Origin: Marinomonas pollencensis
GTDB taxonomy: Bacteria; Pseudomonadota; Gammaproteobacteria; Pseudomonadales; Marinomonadaceae
Assembly (NCBI RefSeq): GCF_003387375.1
Contig: NZ_QUNG01000010.1
Span: 1 to 64,000, forward strand
Length of the DNA: 64,000 nucleotides
Direction: 5' to 3'
A model generated the notes under the pieces. It worked only from the letters and a program-made list of their open reading frames with translations, made no database searches and had not been told where the DNA came from. The position numbers and the translations under genes are program-made. This document shows positions 17,792 to 26,931 of the stretch, piece by piece (position 1 is the stretch's first letter; each line of letters begins with the position of its first letter).

Positions 17792-18754
17792 ATGATAAGA
17801 AAAAGTTTTGTCTTTGCCATTTCCTCTGCACTTTCACTGACGATATTCACCAGCACCATAGCAAAAGCAAGCGATTATCCACGTCGCTCGATCAATGTTG
17901 TGGTTCCATATAAAGCTGGAGGCGGTACAGATGCGTATGCTCGTGCGTTAGCTGCAGCGGCAAAAGGTACAATTAACGCTCCTTTGGTGGTTGTTAACAA
18001 ACCGGGGGCCGGGGGTTTAAACGGAGCTCAATCAACTTTAGGAGCAAGACCCGATGGCTACACTATTATGCTCACTTCTGGCGGCTCGTTTTTACTCTCT
18101 ACATTGACACGCAATACTAAGATAGACGCGCTAAAGTCTTTTGAATTTGTAGGACAGATAGGACAATTAAAAACATCGTTAATTGTCTCAAATGACAGTC
18201 CATATAAAACCGCTCAGGATCTCATAAACGCAGCGAAAGATAGTCCTAGTACATTACGTTGGGCTCATTCTGGCCGCGGGGGTTTTCATTACATTGCAGG
18301 CCTTGGCTTCCTTGCTGCTAATGGCATTGAAGCCCAAGATGTGCCTTTTAAAGGTGGCGGCCCTGCACGAGCTGCCATAATGAGTAATCAAACCGATTTT
18401 GGTTTTATAGGAATTCAACAATTAAAAGGCTTCGAAGAACAGCTCCGTGGTTTAGCTGTGAATGCGAGCACACGAGATCAGAAAGTCAATTCGGTACCAT
18501 CATTTAAAGAGCTCAATATCCCCTACTCTAATATATCTTCGCCTGTAATTATTTTGGCTCCAAAAAATACTCCAAAAGATGTTATTACCTATCTTGAAAG
18601 CTCTTTAAAGACGATCACTAAAAAGCCTATTTTTGTTGAAATGCTATCGAAACGAGGTACAGCACCCGCCTACCTCCCAGCAGAAGATACTCAAAATGTC
18701 CTTATGGAAATGAAATCTGACATCTTGCCAATTCTTGAAAATTTGAAAAAGTAA
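17792..18754 (+). CDS. tctC: TctC-family periplasmic substrate-binding protein
   Basis: 320 residues with a signal peptide ending near KASDYP. The mature protein starts with the family pattern YPRRSINVVVPYKAGGGTDAYAR and has VVNKPGAGGLNG. These are typical of Bug/TctC receptors of tripartite tricarboxylate transporters, which bind di- or tricarboxylates in the periplasm. It has a good GGAGC ribosome site. It is the first gene of tctC-tctB-tctA-lyase. The ligand is not predictable. Confidence 0.93.
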   Translation: MIRKSFVFAISSALSLTIFTSTIAKASDYPRRSINVVVPYKAGGGTDAYARALAAAAKGTINAPLVVVNKPGAGGLNGAQSTLGARPDGYTIMLTSGGSFLLSTLTRNTKIDALKSFEFVGQIGQLKTSLIVSNDSPYKTAQDLINAAKDSPSTLRWAHSGRGGFHYIAGLGFLAANGIEAQDVPFKGGGPARAAIMSNQTDFGFIGIQQLKGFEEQLRGLAVNASTRDQKVNSVPSFKELNIPYSNISSPVIILAPKNTPKDVITYLESSLKTITKKPIFVEMLSKRGTAPAYLPAEDTQNVLMEMKSDILPILENLKK

Positions 18755-18767
18755 AGAGAGAAGCATT

Positions 18768-19241
18768 ATGCGTAAACTCATAGAAGGAATGGTTATTTCC
18801 TTAATCGGTTTAAGTGCAGTATGGGGAGCTTACCAAATCCCTGCCGCACAGGAGGGGGAAACCTGGGCAGGCTTAGTTCCCATGATTGTTGCAGTTTGTT
18901 TATCTCTTGGTGGTGCGATCATTGTTATTGGAGGTTTCACAGAAAGCACTATCACTAAATCAAATGTTAGCTTTCGCCCCTCGACCACTATAATAGAAGT
19001 GTCTGGTTTAGCTGTGTTAGCTTTTAGTTATCACTACGCCATATCCGCATTTGGGTATCTTTTACCAACCGCACTTGTCGCCCCTATTGCCTTATATACT
19101 TTTGGTGTTCGCAGCCCTATCGGTTTAGCAGTATCAATAGTGCTATGCCCATTGGTTTTCCACACCATTTTTTTTGAATTACTCGGTGTTTTTCCTCCAT
19201 ACGGCACTGTTTTTGACCCACTAGATTTAATCAGGAGTTAA
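18768..19241 (+). CDS. tctB: TctB-family small membrane subunit
   Basis: 157 residues with four hydrophobic helices, 13 bases after tctC and 3 bases before tctA. The size and topology are those of TctB, the poorly conserved small subunit of tripartite tricarboxylate transporters. The loop EGETWAGLVPMIVA after helix 1 fits the family. It forms the membrane complex with TctA. Confidence 0.88.
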   Translation: MRKLIEGMVISLIGLSAVWGAYQIPAAQEGETWAGLVPMIVAVCLSLGGAIIVIGGFTESTITKSNVSFRPSTTIIEVSGLAVLAFSYHYAISAFGYLLPTALVAPIALYTFGVRSPIGLAVSIVLCPLVFHTIFFELLGVFPPYGTVFDPLDLIRS

Positions 19242-19244
19242 AGC

Positions 19245-20762
19245 ATGGAAATATTCTCAGCTCTTAGTTTTGTTCTCACCAGCCCGATGTTAATCGTCGC
19301 AATACTTCTGGCTGCGGTGGTTGGAATGATTGTCGGTGCAATTCCGGGGCTTACTGCTGCTGCCGCTATCGCAATGCTATTACCAATTACCTACTATATG
19401 GACCCTCTGTTTGCATTAGCATTCTTATATGTGATTGGGAAATCTGGGCGTTATGGCGGTTCGATTGCAGCAATTCTTTTTAATACACCAGGCACAGCCG
19501 CTTCAGCAGCAACTCAACTCGATGGTTACCCTTTAGCTCAACAAGGAAAAGCTGGCAAGGCTATGAAGGTAGCAACAATATCCTCTGTTATAGGTGACTT
19601 TATGGGAGATATTTTGCTTATTGTCGGCGTTGGAGCAATTGCCTCCGTAGCTCTTCGCCTTGGGCCACCAGAAACATTCGCAATCTATTTTACTGCATTT
19701 ATTGTCATTGGTTCTGTAATTGGTAAATCTATTGCTAAAGGTTTGATTAGTGCTCTGCTTGGTGGCTTGATCGCAATGATAGGTTTAGACCCCATATCTG
19801 GTGAAGAACGCTTTACATTTGGTGTTTTTGATTTGACAAATGGTATTGGTCTTGTGCCTCTTATGATCGGAGTTTTCGTGCTGGGGGAAGTGTTTGATCA
19901 AATGGAGAAACGCAATAAACGTATGGCTGCTTTAAATACTAAAGCATATGATAAAAATAACGATGGGTTGACATGGGAAGAGTATAAACCATGTTTACCT
20001 CATGCAATTCGAGGCGGCTTTATTGGTTCTTGCATAGGTATTTTACCTGGTTTAGGTTCAGCTATTGCGGCTTTTGTTTCCTATGGCGAAGGTAAAAGAC
20101 GGGCAAAGAAACCAGAACAATGGGGTAAAGGAGCATTAGAAGGAATTGCGGCACCAGAATCTGCTAACAACGCCGTTTCTGGCCCTTCAATGGCACCTTT
20201 GATGACACTAGGTATTCCCGGCTCAACAATCGGAGCTATTTTATTGGGAGTATTTTTAATCCATGGAATTCAAGTCGGGCCAACATTATTCCTGACATCC
20301 AAAGAACTAATTTATCAATTATTTGCCTGTGGCTTAATTGGAATAGCAGCTTACGGATTAATTGGTTATTTTGGCGCATCACAGGTAGCCAAACTGATTG
20401 TACGCATTCCACAAAATGTACTTTATCCGATGATATTTCTTACCAGCTTCATCGCCTCATATTCTGCACGTGGTTCTATGTTTGATGTTTTAGTGATGAT
20501 ATGTGCCGGTGTCGTGGGTTGGTTTATGAGAAAGTATGAGTTTAATACGGCAGCGTTTATTATTTCATTTGTTTTGGCTAAAGGAACTGAAGAGTCACTT
20601 CGTCAATCTTTACTCATGTCCGACGGTGGATTAATGGTATTTATTGAGCGACCTATTGCACTTATTTTTATACTTTTAGGTATCAGTGTAATGCTACTCC
20701 GAATAAGAAGTATTCGCCGTGAAAGGAACCAAGCCGAAAATAAGGAATTGAACAATGCTTAA
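19245..20762 (+). CDS. tctA: TctA-family large permease
   Basis: 505 residues with about 11-12 helices. The diagnostic TctA segments are present: IVGAIPGLTAAAAIAMLLP near residue 30, NTPGTAASAATQLDGYPLAQ near residue 85 and ESANNAVSGPSMAPLMTLGIPG near residue 305. It is the sodium- or proton-coupled permease of the transporter. Its last codons overlap the start of the following lyase gene by 8 bases, implying co-translation and a metabolic link between uptake and that enzyme. Confidence 0.94.
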   Translation: MEIFSALSFVLTSPMLIVAILLAAVVGMIVGAIPGLTAAAAIAMLLPITYYMDPLFALAFLYVIGKSGRYGGSIAAILFNTPGTAASAATQLDGYPLAQQGKAGKAMKVATISSVIGDFMGDILLIVGVGAIASVALRLGPPETFAIYFTAFIVIGSVIGKSIAKGLISALLGGLIAMIGLDPISGEERFTFGVFDLTNGIGLVPLMIGVFVLGEVFDQMEKRNKRMAALNTKAYDKNNDGLTWEEYKPCLPHAIRGGFIGSCIGILPGLGSAIAAFVSYGEGKRRAKKPEQWGKGALEGIAAPESANNAVSGPSMAPLMTLGIPGSTIGAILLGVFLIHGIQVGPTLFLTSKELIYQLFACGLIGIAAYGLIGYFGASQVAKLIVRIPQNVLYPMIFLTSFIASYSARGSMFDVLVMICAGVVGWFMRKYEFNTAAFIISFVLAKGTEESLRQSLLMSDGGLMVFIERPIALIFILLGISVMLLRIRSIRRERNQAENKELNNA

Positions 20763-21876
20763 TTTTTCTATTTATAAAGATCAGTTTACTTCAGCGGAAA
20801 TGCAAGAAAACTGGTCAGAAAGAAGCACTATTTCAAGCTGGTTAGAGGCCGAGCAAGCACTAGCTACTTGCCAGGCAGAACTAAACATTATTCCTTCAGA
20901 TGTTGCGAATAAGTTGCAAAGTCTAAAGTTTGAAGACCTCAACTTAGAAAACTTAACATCAGAAATGGCTTTGGCTGGTCGCCCAATCGTGGGTCTTGTA
21001 AAACAAATCAGAAAAATGGTTGATGCAGATCAAGAGACATTTGTTCATTATGGGTCAACAACACAAGATATTATGGATACTGGTTTAGTTCTACAAATGC
21101 ACCGTGGACTTGAGTTGATTAACCAGCAACTTATTACCCTATTAGAGAAAATCAAACGATTTAATGTTTCCTATGGAAACATAAGTATGATTGGTCGTAC
21201 TAATGGCCAACATGCGATAGAGATAACTTTAGGTGCAAAATTAAATGTTTGGCTATTTGAACTAAAGCGTCGTCACGCTTGCATCAATGAAGCCTCTGCT
21301 AGAGGTCTTAATGTGCAATGCGGTGGGCCAGTAGGTGATTTACGATCAGTTCCCGAAGGTAAAAGACTGCATCTAAAACAATCTCTAGCTTATACTCTTA
21401 AGCTGAATAGTGTTGAACCACACTGGCAAAATGCAAGAGATGGCCTTGATGAAATCATCACAGCGCTTGGCCTACTTTGCAGTAGTCTTTGTAAAATAGC
21501 ACGTAATATTAACCTACTCTCGTCGTCGGATATTGGTGAAATGTTTGAGTCTCCTCAACCTGGAAAAGGAGGGTCCTCTTCTATGGCACATAAGAAAAAT
21601 CAAAGGTGCTCTGAGTTTATGGAAGCCATCGCAAGGTTAGGAAGACAGCAGGCGGAAGCAATTCATGAAACAAATATGCACGAGCATGAGCGCTCAGGTG
21701 GTGTATGGATTAGTGAATGGTTAATCGTACCTGAAGTTTTTCAATACACCTCTGGAGCGTTAATGTGGGCTAACCAAATGTTCGACAATCTTTCTGTTGA
21801 TAACAACAAAGCTTTATCTAACTTAAATAAATACAATGAAGAATTAACCATCAAAAAAATGAAAATAAAACAATAA
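20755..21876 (+). CDS. Fumarase/aspartase-superfamily lyase, C-terminally truncated
   Basis: 373 residues. The N-terminal domain (SAEMQENWSERSTISSWLEAEQALA) and the substrate-binding regions GSTTQDIMDT (about 101-110) and GRTNGQHA belong to the adenylosuccinate lyase / 3-carboxymuconate cycloisomerase group. The signature loop reads GGSSSMAHKKNQ, with A and Q where PHKRNP is usual. Family members have about 450 residues; here the frame stops after NLNKYNEELTIKKMKIKQ, missing the last helices. A GGTGCCTGTC-type repeat follows 50 bases later, suggesting the 3' end was lost by rearrangement. It probably once acted on the TctCBA substrate; current activity is doubtful. Confidence 0.75.
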   Translation: MLNFSIYKDQFTSAEMQENWSERSTISSWLEAEQALATCQAELNIIPSDVANKLQSLKFEDLNLENLTSEMALAGRPIVGLVKQIRKMVDADQETFVHYGSTTQDIMDTGLVLQMHRGLELINQQLITLLEKIKRFNVSYGNISMIGRTNGQHAIEITLGAKLNVWLFELKRRHACINEASARGLNVQCGGPVGDLRSVPEGKRLHLKQSLAYTLKLNSVEPHWQNARDGLDEIITALGLLCSSLCKIARNINLLSSSDIGEMFESPQPGKGGSSSMAHKKNQRCSEFMEAIARLGRQQAEAIHETNMHEHERSGGVWISEWLIVPEVFQYTSGALMWANQMFDNLSVDNNKALSNLNKYNEELTIKKMKIKQ

Positions 21877-21895
21877 TCATAGATGTACTAGCTTA

Positions 21896-21945
21896 GGTCT
21901 GATCTGACAGTTACCTCATTCTGAGCCGGTGCCTGTCAGTTTAGG
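21896..21945 (+). repeat. Remnant of the GGTGCCTGTCC repeat family
   Basis: TCTGATCTGACAG followed by GGTGCCTGTCAGTTTAGG resembles the right part of the repeats at 23812-24112 and 28157-28566. It lies between the truncated lyase and a Fic-like fragment. Confidence 0.4.
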
Positions 21946-21963
21946 TCCATAGGAGTTATATGA

Positions 21964-22060
21964 ATATGGCAGCAAGAAAATCGGCCTCACTTTACATGGG
22001 ATAAAAGCCTTGTAGAGTCTATGTTAAAAGAATTTCGTCTTAACTGTCTTGGTATACCAC
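21964..22060 (+). pseudogene. Fragment of a Fic-family protein N-terminus (DUF4172-like)
   Basis: One frame reads WQQENRPHFTWDKSLVESML then KEFRLNCLGI. It matches the start of Fic proteins with a DUF4172 domain (pattern W.WQQ..WP.F.WD). There is no ATG in frame (ATA precedes WQQ, with a TGA before it) and the similarity ends after about 32 residues, far short of the 370-residue family length. It is a decayed remnant placed between repeats and the methyltransferase. Confidence 0.5.
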
Positions 22061-22117
22061 ACGCAACACTGAGTAAATTGGAGCGCTGCGGTATTTTGAT
22101 CCCCGTGAATGCGCTTG

Positions 22118-22711
22118 TTAAGGCTTGGTGGCAATTGTATAAACATGATTTTCTGGATATTGATCTAATTCAAGGTGTAAAACAGATAAACCATTATTTA
22201 TAAGCACTTGTAGGTTTTCATTAATACCAATAGAACTGTAGTAGAAAGTGTCATCGTGCCATTGATCAGTATGCTCACCTTCAGCATTGCCAAATGTATA
22301 TATCAGAATGCCACCTTCTGCTAAAAGCTGACATAGCTTTGTCACAACTGGCTTTTGCATAACCAAGGGTAAGTGAAAAATGCTATCCCATGCCACAATG
22401 AGGTCGAACTTTTCTTTTGTTTCCCAGGAGCATATATCCGCATGAAAAAAGTTGTGTTCTGGGTGCTTTACGCTAGCTAATTTAATCATTTCTTTTGAAA
22501 CATCAAGGCCAGTAACAGAGAAACCATTGCTTTCCAATATGCGTATAAATCTACCACCAGAACCACAACCTACATCAAGGGCTTTCCCGCCGCACCGCGC
22601 GAATTTAACAGCTCGTTGAAACTGATTTACGCCATAGGAAGACTCTACGTGTTGGTCATGCCACCACTGAGCAATTTTGTCGTATTTCGTTCCTAGTACA
22701 AATGGTTCCAT
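22118..22711 (-). CDS. Class I SAM-dependent methyltransferase
   Basis: 197 residues. The Rossmann-type SAM pocket is ALDVGCGSGGRFIRILE (about 44-60), with GLDVSKEMIKLA as motif II and DLIVAWDSIFHLP as motif IV. Small methyltransferases of this form are frequent integron cassettes. Its stop codon lies inside GTTAAGG, the position of the stop in many cassettes of this window, but no full attC could be drawn here. The methyl acceptor is unknown. Confidence 0.82.
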   Translation of the reverse strand: MEPFVLGTKYDKIAQWWHDQHVESSYGVNQFQRAVKFARCGGKALDVGCGSGGRFIRILESNGFSVTGLDVSKEMIKLASVKHPEHNFFHADICSWETKEKFDLIVAWDSIFHLPLVMQKPVVTKLCQLLAEGGILIYTFGNAEGEHTDQWHDDTFYYSSIGINENLQVLINNGLSVLHLELDQYPENHVYTIATKP

Positions 22712-22785
22712 TTAAGAGCCTTAGCGCCTTGATAAACCGTGCTAACACGGAACTTGTTGTGTGCAATACTGAGCGAAGCGAAACA

Positions 22786-22822
22786 CAAAAAAGCGGGAGT
22801 GTTTGCCTCCGTTTTTATTCAT
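22786..22822 (-). terminator. Possible terminator of the M23 gene
   Basis: GCGGGAG and CTCCG can pair with one bulge around TGTTTGC, followed by T-rich sequence on both sides. It lies about 40 bases beyond the M23 stop on the minus strand. Confidence 0.4.
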
Positions 22823-22858
22823 TTCGATGTGCTCATAATCCACTCTAAGCCTTAGAGA

Positions 22859-23677
22859 TTACTCTTTGACCCACAAAGCCGCATCTACTCGTACATCACG
22901 AACATTCATCCGCCAATCAAGATGAGGACCAGTAGATCGACCAGTAGAACCAACAGCCGCAATATGTTCGCCTTTCTGTACCAACTGCCCTACTTTTACA
23001 TCAACACTGGATAAGTGCAAAAACGTACTGAAGACCCCAGCACCATGATCTAAAATAATAGTGCCGCCGCTGTAATATAAATCCTCTTCCGCCAATACAA
23101 TTTTGCCACCTGCTGGCGCATAAACAGACTCACCTTTCGGTGCCGCGATATCGACCCCCCAATGGGGACTGCCCGCTTTGCCATTATAAAATCGCTCACT
23201 GCCGTACACACCAGTGACCTGACCTTGTACTGGCCACTGAAACACATCGGTTCGCCAATTATCATAATCACTCACCTTGGCACGCACATCTCGTACTTGT
23301 TTCGCTTCTGCCTGAATGCGTCTTTGCACCTCTGCAGGTGGCGTCACACGAGAATTAGGAACACCATTAACTCTTTGTACCTTATATTTTCGTGGCGCAA
23401 TATGAAGTGTCCTGCGCTCAACCTCACCAGAAGGCGCAGTAATGGAAATACGTTTATTTCCTGAGACATCTCGGCCCAAACCAATAGAAAGATAGCCTTT
23501 TTTATCAGACCTATAATAAGTATCAAGGAACTTAACCATTGAATAAGGCGCAGCCTGAACAATAAGATAACCACCGCTTTGATATTGTTTTTCAGTAATC
23601 GTGATCAATTTCGCACTCAGCGGTAAACACACAAAGATACAACACAGCGTAAAGGCGTACTTTAGATAATTAAGCAT
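22859..23677 (-). CDS. M23/LytM-family peptidase, exported
   Basis: 272 residues with a signal peptide (about 1-22). An N-terminal beta region precedes the LytM domain (about 150-265). The first zinc motif HWGVDIAAPKG is intact (HxxxD) and LHLSS supplies the third conserved His. The usual final HxH reads GPHLDWRMN, so the second His is Asp. I recall this HLDWRMN variant in other proteobacterial M23 proteins, so it may be a subfamily feature rather than inactivation. It should act on cell-wall peptides or activate amidases. Confidence 0.85.
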   Translation of the reverse strand: MLNYLKYAFTLCCIFVCLPLSAKLITITEKQYQSGGYLIVQAAPYSMVKFLDTYYRSDKKGYLSIGLGRDVSGNKRISITAPSGEVERRTLHIAPRKYKVQRVNGVPNSRVTPPAEVQRRIQAEAKQVRDVRAKVSDYDNWRTDVFQWPVQGQVTGVYGSERFYNGKAGSPHWGVDIAAPKGESVYAPAGGKIVLAEEDLYYSGGTIILDHGAGVFSTFLHLSSVDVKVGQLVQKGEHIAAVGSTGRSTGPHLDWRMNVRDVRVDAALWVKE

Positions 23678-23811
23678 GCTTTCCCTTTCATTTTGATGGT
23701 TTTTTTGACCTTTTCAATGACATCTGAAGCCACTAGCAGAAGACACAAGAAGTTAATTTTATATACATTATATGACTATTTAAATCCGCTGTAACAGGCC
23801 GATATGCGGTA

Positions 23812-24112
23812 CAAATCCTACAAACCGTATATGGCATTGCCGGATTCCATCAAGTGATCTAGATAAAGCGAATGGGGCGTTAAAAACGATTAAGTTGAGA
23901 GGGATTTAGAAAGAAACAGACCAGAGTTGGTTTGATTTAACTCTGATCTGATTTAACTGATCAAGAAAGCGCTAGAAGCATTGGGTACACTGGGCTCTTT
24001 AGGTGCCTGTCCAGTCAGTTGCTAAGCTCACCTGCCGTTATGGAGCGCAGCGGAATACTTCGGACGGGAAGACCCGCTATGACTGGAGTTTAAGGGTGGG
24101 TGGCACTTTAAT
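23812..24112 (+). repeat. Direct repeat, copy A (about 300 bp)
   Basis: Runs from CAAATCCTACAAACC to GGTGGGTGGCACTTTAAT and includes GCTCTTTAGGTGCCTGTCCAG. It is near-identical to copy B (28157-28566) except in the interior (24015-24072). There copy A carries GCTAAGCTCACCTGCCGTT and the following bases, identical to the left half of the attC site at 27821-27891. No open frame fills it. Confidence 0.8.
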
Positions 24113-24161
24113 GCTACTGCCTGTAGCGTATCCCTTTGATTTAATTTTATTCTGACCCCAA

Positions 24162-24698
24162 TTAACCCCGGAATGTCCCGCGAATTGGGTAATTATTATC
24201 CGGGTCTTTAAGCCATCTCAAACCGGAAAGCAGTAAGTCCAAGTTCGGTCTTGCAAACGGGACATTGGAAATATCGGCAATCTGCAAATCCCCATCTTTA
24301 TTAATGATGAAAAGTCCCGGCTCTGGGAAGTTATGATCGGTTTCCTTCTCTGATCTGGGGCTGGAAATATAAAGCCCCATCTCTTGCATTTGCTGCTGTG
24401 TTAGCCCGTAAGCAATAGGAAAACTCACCCGTAATTTCTTAGAGTGTGCCTTTAATTGTTCTTTGCTATCGGCTGAAACAGCGACAAGTTCAACGCCGAT
24501 TTTTGATAGGTCATCAGCATAGCCGTCCAGTTCATTTAAATAGTTCGTGCACACAGGGCAGTGCACACCGCGATAAACGACCACCATTTTCCAATTAGTA
24601 TCGCCTGCTGCTTTTGCAAGATTGGTGTCTTCACCGGATAGCAGCTTTGCTTTAATATCAGGGAATGTCTCTCCCGGATGTAGCTTGTTGGTGTACAT
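24162..24698 (-). CDS. AhpC/TSA-type peroxiredoxin-like protein
   Basis: 178 residues of thioredoxin fold. The redox motif is RGVHCPVCTNYL (CPVC near residue 48), and LVAVSADSKEQLKAHSKKL with FPIAYGL fits the alkyl-hydroperoxide-reductase/TSA family. The CxxC arrangement is that of thiol-disulfide-exchanging peroxiredoxin-like proteins. The ATG at 24698 has AAGGGTGAT upstream. It is the last gene of a minus-strand redox operon (SDR-SDR-nitroreductase-peroxiredoxin), starting 14 bases after the nitroreductase stop. Confidence 0.8.
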   Translation of the reverse strand: MYTNKLHPGETFPDIKAKLLSGEDTNLAKAAGDTNWKMVVVYRGVHCPVCTNYLNELDGYADDLSKIGVELVAVSADSKEQLKAHSKKLRVSFPIAYGLTQQQMQEMGLYISSPRSEKETDHNFPEPGLFIINKDGDLQIADISNVPFARPNLDLLLSGLRWLKDPDNNYPIRGTFRG

Positions 24699-24711
24699 GG
24701 TTATCACCCTT

Positions 24712-25374
24712 TTAAAGTATTTTCAGCACGTCTTTGCGTGGTAGCCTTGATTTCGGCAGCTTAGCATTTCCCCCTTCGGGATGATGGTATCCGACGACGA
24801 GTGCGACTTCGCATACATAACCGTCCAGCTCCTGCTCAAACTCTTCGCTGATGAGTTCAGGATCAATACCTTCCATGGGGGTTCCATCAACATCTAACCG
24901 TGCCAAAACATGCAGGGCATTGCCAAGTGCGATATAGACCTGCGCCTTTGTCCACTCGGCATTATTCCTCGTAGCATCCATCTTCGATTCCGCAAAAGAG
25001 AATTTGGATAGAGCTCTATTCCTTGATTCAGACGAATTATCTCCACGCCCATTTGCGATGTCCGTATCCACAACTTTGGCGAAATCTTCAATTGCGTATC
25101 GCGGGTTATGCGCTAATAAAATCACATGCGATCCATCGGTAATATGCTTCTTGTTGTGAAAGTTTTTACGAGCGAAGGTTTTTTCCAAGCGACCTTTTGC
25201 CTCCTCGCTTTCAATCACAATAAACTTCCATGGTTGGGAGTTTATGGACGAAGCAGTAAGGCGCAGCGATTCATACAAAACCTCCATATCTTCCGACGAG
25301 ACACGTCTCGTCGGATCATAATGCTTAGAGGTTTTGCGCGTTTCCAGGTCGGTGATAATTGGGTGCTTATCCAT
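24712..25374 (-). CDS. Nitroreductase-family oxidoreductase
   Basis: 220 residues. FMN-binding family features are present: LRLTASSINSQPWKFIVI (about 31-48) for the phosphate and flavin pocket, and ALHVLARLDVDGTPMEG (about 156-172). It resembles NfsB-type NAD(P)H-dependent reductases of nitro compounds or quinones. It lies 11 bases after the SDR gene in the same operon, next to a peroxiredoxin, which suggests electrophile or oxidative stress handling. Confidence 0.85.
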   Translation of the reverse strand: MDKHPIITDLETRKTSKHYDPTRRVSSEDMEVLYESLRLTASSINSQPWKFIVIESEEAKGRLEKTFARKNFHNKKHITDGSHVILLAHNPRYAIEDFAKVVDTDIANGRGDNSSESRNRALSKFSFAESKMDATRNNAEWTKAQVYIALGNALHVLARLDVDGTPMEGIDPELISEEFEQELDGYVCEVALVVGYHHPEGGNAKLPKSRLPRKDVLKIL

Positions 25375-25385
25375 GGCAATACTCC

Positions 25386-26156
25386 TTAAACACCAAAAAA
25401 GTTAGGCTGGCCATTTGATGCGGAAACACCGCCATCAATCGGCAAGTTCACACCGTTGATGAAGCTTGCTTCCTCGCTGAGAAGGAAAGCAATGGCGGAG
25501 GCCACTTCATTTGGTTTTGCCGCGCGGCCCAATGGCGTACGGCTCTTAAACAGTGCCATCATTTCCTCGCTTTCGGTTAGGAATGATCCCATATCCGTAT
25601 CCGTCAAGGTTGGTGCAACTGCGTTCACGCGAACTCCTTGCCCACCAAGCTCTAACGCCAATGCGCGTGTATAGTTACTCACCGCGCCTTTGGAGGCGTT
25701 ATATGGGCTGAAACCCCAATCGCCGCCAATACCAGACACAGAAGACACATTAACGATTGAACCGCCGGATTTTTTCAGGTGAGGCGTAGCATGGTGAACG
25801 GTGTGGAACACGCCCTCGACATTAATCGACATTACTTGTTTAAAGTCCTCCAGAGTGACTTCACCAACTGGGCCGCCAATGGCGATACCCGCACTATTGA
25901 CCAATCCATCTAGTCCACCAAAGCGTTCAACATGCGCATTGATAAGCTTTTCAACATCTTCTGGATTGCTGACATCGCCTGCTACGGCAAGTATTTGGTC
26001 CGGCTTATTGATGCTTTTTAAAGTATCATCCAACTTGGATTGTGTGCGACCAAAGATCGTCACATTCCATCCATTTTGAATGAGTTTTTCGGCGGTGGCG
26101 GCGCCCATACCTGAGCCGCCACCGGTTACGATTGCTGATTTTTTAATAATTGACAC
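25386..26156 (-). CDS. Short-chain dehydrogenase/reductase (classical SDR)
   Basis: 256 residues. The NAD(P) loop TGGGSGMGAATAEKL is at 12-26, NSAG at about 88, and the catalytic S-Y-K is present as NVSSVSG and YNASKG. The C-terminal GVNLPIDGGVSA is typical. The alcohol or ketone substrate is not predictable. It is the second gene of the four-gene minus-strand redox block. Confidence 0.9.
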   Translation of the reverse strand: MSIIKKSAIVTGGGSGMGAATAEKLIQNGWNVTIFGRTQSKLDDTLKSINKPDQILAVAGDVSNPEDVEKLINAHVERFGGLDGLVNSAGIAIGGPVGEVTLEDFKQVMSINVEGVFHTVHHATPHLKKSGGSIVNVSSVSGIGGDWGFSPYNASKGAVSNYTRALALELGGQGVRVNAVAPTLTDTDMGSFLTESEEMMALFKSRTPLGRAAKPNEVASAIAFLLSEEASFINGVNLPIDGGVSASNGQPNFFGV

Positions 26157-26195
26157 TATTCATCTCCTGATTGTTTAATGATTATCGATGGCGAT

Positions 26196-26795
26196 TTAAA
26201 GGTAACTTGCTACATCAAAAGCCTGACCTGTTTCCTTGCTTGATACGGCATGCTTATAAGCCTTAGCGGTATCAGCTGCTGAGATACCGCCAGTACTATC
26301 CATACCCATCGCTTCCATAGTCTCTTTAACAAAATGTGGACTTACCGTGTTAACCCGCAAACTGTCACCCAGTTCAAATGCTGCGGCTTTTGCAAATGAA
26401 TCCAAAGCAGCATTAACAAGACTGACTGCCGCACCACCTTCCATTGGATGCTGTGCCAGAACGCCGGATGATAGTGTGATACTCCCACCTTCTCGTACGT
26501 ATTTTTGGCCTATTTGAAAAAGGTTAAGTTGTCCCATTAATTTGTTATCAAGCGATAGTTTGAATTGGTCATAAGTTAAATCTTTAACCGGAGAAAAAGC
26601 GACTGCACCCGCTGTAGAAACAATGGCATCAACCTCTCCAATCTGATCAAACAGCGCAGAGATAGAATCGCGACTTTCTATGTTGACCTGATAGTCTCCG
26701 CCTTTATACCCAACTTGAATCAACTCATGCTGCTCTAGCGCATTTGCAACCGCTTTACCAATCGTTCCAGTTGCGCCAATCAATACAATTTTCAT
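26196..26795 (-). CDS. Short SDR-like dehydrogenase
   Basis: 199 residues. The cofactor loop is GATGTIGKAVANAL near residue 7 and ivSTAGAVAF replaces NNAG. The catalytic Tyr of the YxxxK motif is not found: the corresponding region reads GGAAVSLVNAALDSFAKAAA. This is a known short SDR group with unusual active sites (compare proteins annotated as short chain dehydrogenase of about 200 residues). It is divergent from the LysR gene (137-base gap) and first in the redox operon. Confidence 0.8.
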   Translation of the reverse strand: MKIVLIGATGTIGKAVANALEQHELIQVGYKGGDYQVNIESRDSISALFDQIGEVDAIVSTAGAVAFSPVKDLTYDQFKLSLDNKLMGQLNLFQIGQKYVREGGSITLSSGVLAQHPMEGGAAVSLVNAALDSFAKAAAFELGDSLRVNTVSPHFVKETMEAMGMDSTGGISAADTAKAYKHAVSSKETGQAFDVASYL

Positions 26796-26931
26796 CATTT
26801 AGTCCTCTATGTGTTTAGTCTGTTTGTTAACTTGGAAACATCATAGCGAGCGCATCGAAATGAATAAATATCACTAATTAGAATTTACTTGTGATAAATT
26901 AAGAACAATCAACAAATGGAGCGAGCCTTTT

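Noticed and set aside
22021-22203. 60-codon plus-strand frame
   Set aside because: Its start is the tail of the Fic-like fragment; beyond that it overlaps the methyltransferase gene and shows no motif.
22719-22762. Possible attC site upstream of the methyltransferase
   Set aside because: A hairpin (CCGTG/CACGG) and GTTGTGT end are present, but the left end (TTAGCGC) does not fit the consensus, so it was not annotated.
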